This document shows, one piece after another, positions 63,744-64,000 of a stretch of 64,000 nt of DNA. How positions within the stretch are numbered: the stretch's first letter is position 1; each line of letters opens with the position of its first letter. The notes under the pieces were generated by a model. It searched no databases and was not told the DNA's origin. It saw only the letters and a program-made list of their open reading frames with translations. This DNA comes from Paraniabella defluvii (GTDB lineage Bacteria > Bacteroidota > Bacteroidia > Chitinophagales > Chitinophagaceae): positions 4,712,001 through 4,776,000 of the forward strand of contig CP079215.1 of the NCBI GenBank assembly GCA_019316985.1, in the 5' to 3' direction. Position numbers and translations under genes: made by a program.

Positions 63744-64000
63744 ATGAATCATATTGACATTAAACTAGTAGCTTCTGATGACCACGGGCTATTAGCGTTA
63801 ATCGCAGCCTGGTACCAGGCAGAATGGGGCATATCTGTAGCAGATACAGTTCGTAATTTACGTGCTGTAACCGCCGATAGTCACCAGTTTCAAATGGTCC
63901 TTTCTGTAAATGGCAGAGCGGTTGCTACAGGTGGTGTTTACGATCATGTTGGTCTGCTCAATCATAAACCAGAGCTAAACGTATACAGGAAATGGCTGGC
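63744..64000 (+). CDS. GNAT acetyltransferase, N-terminal part (3' end outside window)
   Basis: The frame is open from the ATG at 63744 to the window edge (86 codons visible). MNHIDIKLVASDDHGLLALI, AAWYQAEWGISVADTVRNLR and VLSVNGRAVATGGVYDHVGL look like the first strands and helices of a GNAT fold. The acetyl-CoA-binding R/Q-x-x-G-x-G/A loop would lie beyond the edge. The substrate is unknown. It follows the lipoprotein stop by 16 bases and may be co-transcribed with it. Confidence 0.65.
   Translation, partial: MNHIDIKLVASDDHGLLALIAAWYQAEWGISVADTVRNLRAVTADSHQFQMVLSVNGRAVATGGVYDHVGLLNHKPELNVYRKWL

Noticed and set aside
1..64000. Programmed frameshifting or stop-codon readthrough as the cause of split genes
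   Set aside because: Breaks occur in most long genes at different sites, both as gains and losses, and in several places within one gene; no shared slippery motif is seen.
1..64000. Insertion sequences, prophage, CRISPR arrays, tRNA or rRNA
   Set aside because: I found no transposase, integrase, repeat-spacer array or RNA gene pattern; tandem similarity is limited to paralogous genes.

Overview
The window comes from a Bacteroidota chromosome, most likely a Chitinophagaceae-type soil or plant-polymer degrader. The evidence is three SusC/SusD pairs, a hybrid two-component system, TAnnTTTG-type -7 boxes, lipoprotein and AQ-type signal peptides, and a lysine/alanine-rich SWIB protein. I see no rRNA, tRNA, CRISPR array or transposase. 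A technical point affects every entry: most long genes are split by single-base gains or losses, usually in short homopolymers, that one-base edits repair. I read these as sequence or assembly errors and annotate each broken gene as one feature over its reconstructed span.

Region 1-12.5 kb is housekeeping and accessory: an amine oxidase tail, a ComEC-like metallo-beta-lactamase with an SH3 domain, a short UvrA paralogue, an HxlR regulator divergent from an SDR with a TACT-N9-AGTA operator, an acyl-CoA thioesterase, an H1-like SWIB protein, a YihY/BrkB membrane protein, a multi-PAS/GAF kinase-like sensor and small hypotheticals.

Region 13-49.1 kb is one large polysaccharide utilization locus (PUL). 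It opens with a LacI regulator. Then come a GH36 and a GH97 (alpha-galactosidase types), two GH2 enzymes, a CE15-type glucuronoyl esterase, a GH88 unsaturated uronyl hydrolase, a free GH35-type jelly-roll domain, a GH3, a DUF4832-like lipoprotein, a polygalacturonase-like beta-helix, two tandem SusC/SusD pairs and a second DUF4832-like lipoprotein with a beta-trefoil tail. It closes with a hybrid two-component regulator and a GntR-type regulator. The enzyme set fits a branched glycan carrying alpha-galactose and (esterified) glucuronic or galacturonic acid. Two tandem LacI-type palindromes lie upstream of the first susC and probably link it to the LacI regulator.

Region 49.2-52.1 kb holds small proteins: a DUF4142 lipoprotein, two paralogous ~100-residue proteins flanking a small reverse gene, a tiny lipoprotein and a Phenol_MetA_deg-like barrel.

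Region 52.2-62.7 kb is the most unusual part. A TAnnTTTG box and a dyad precede a 40-codon ORF ending His-Cys-Cys-Cys-Ser-Arg. A third susC/susD pair follows, then three tandem copies of a DoxX-like membrane protein with a C-terminal soluble domain, then a YeiH-type putative sulfate exporter. This looks like a sulfur-linked SusCD operon under cysteine-responsive leader control. The window ends with a lipoprotein gene behind an 11-bp perfect inverted repeat, and a GNAT acetyltransferase cut by the window edge.
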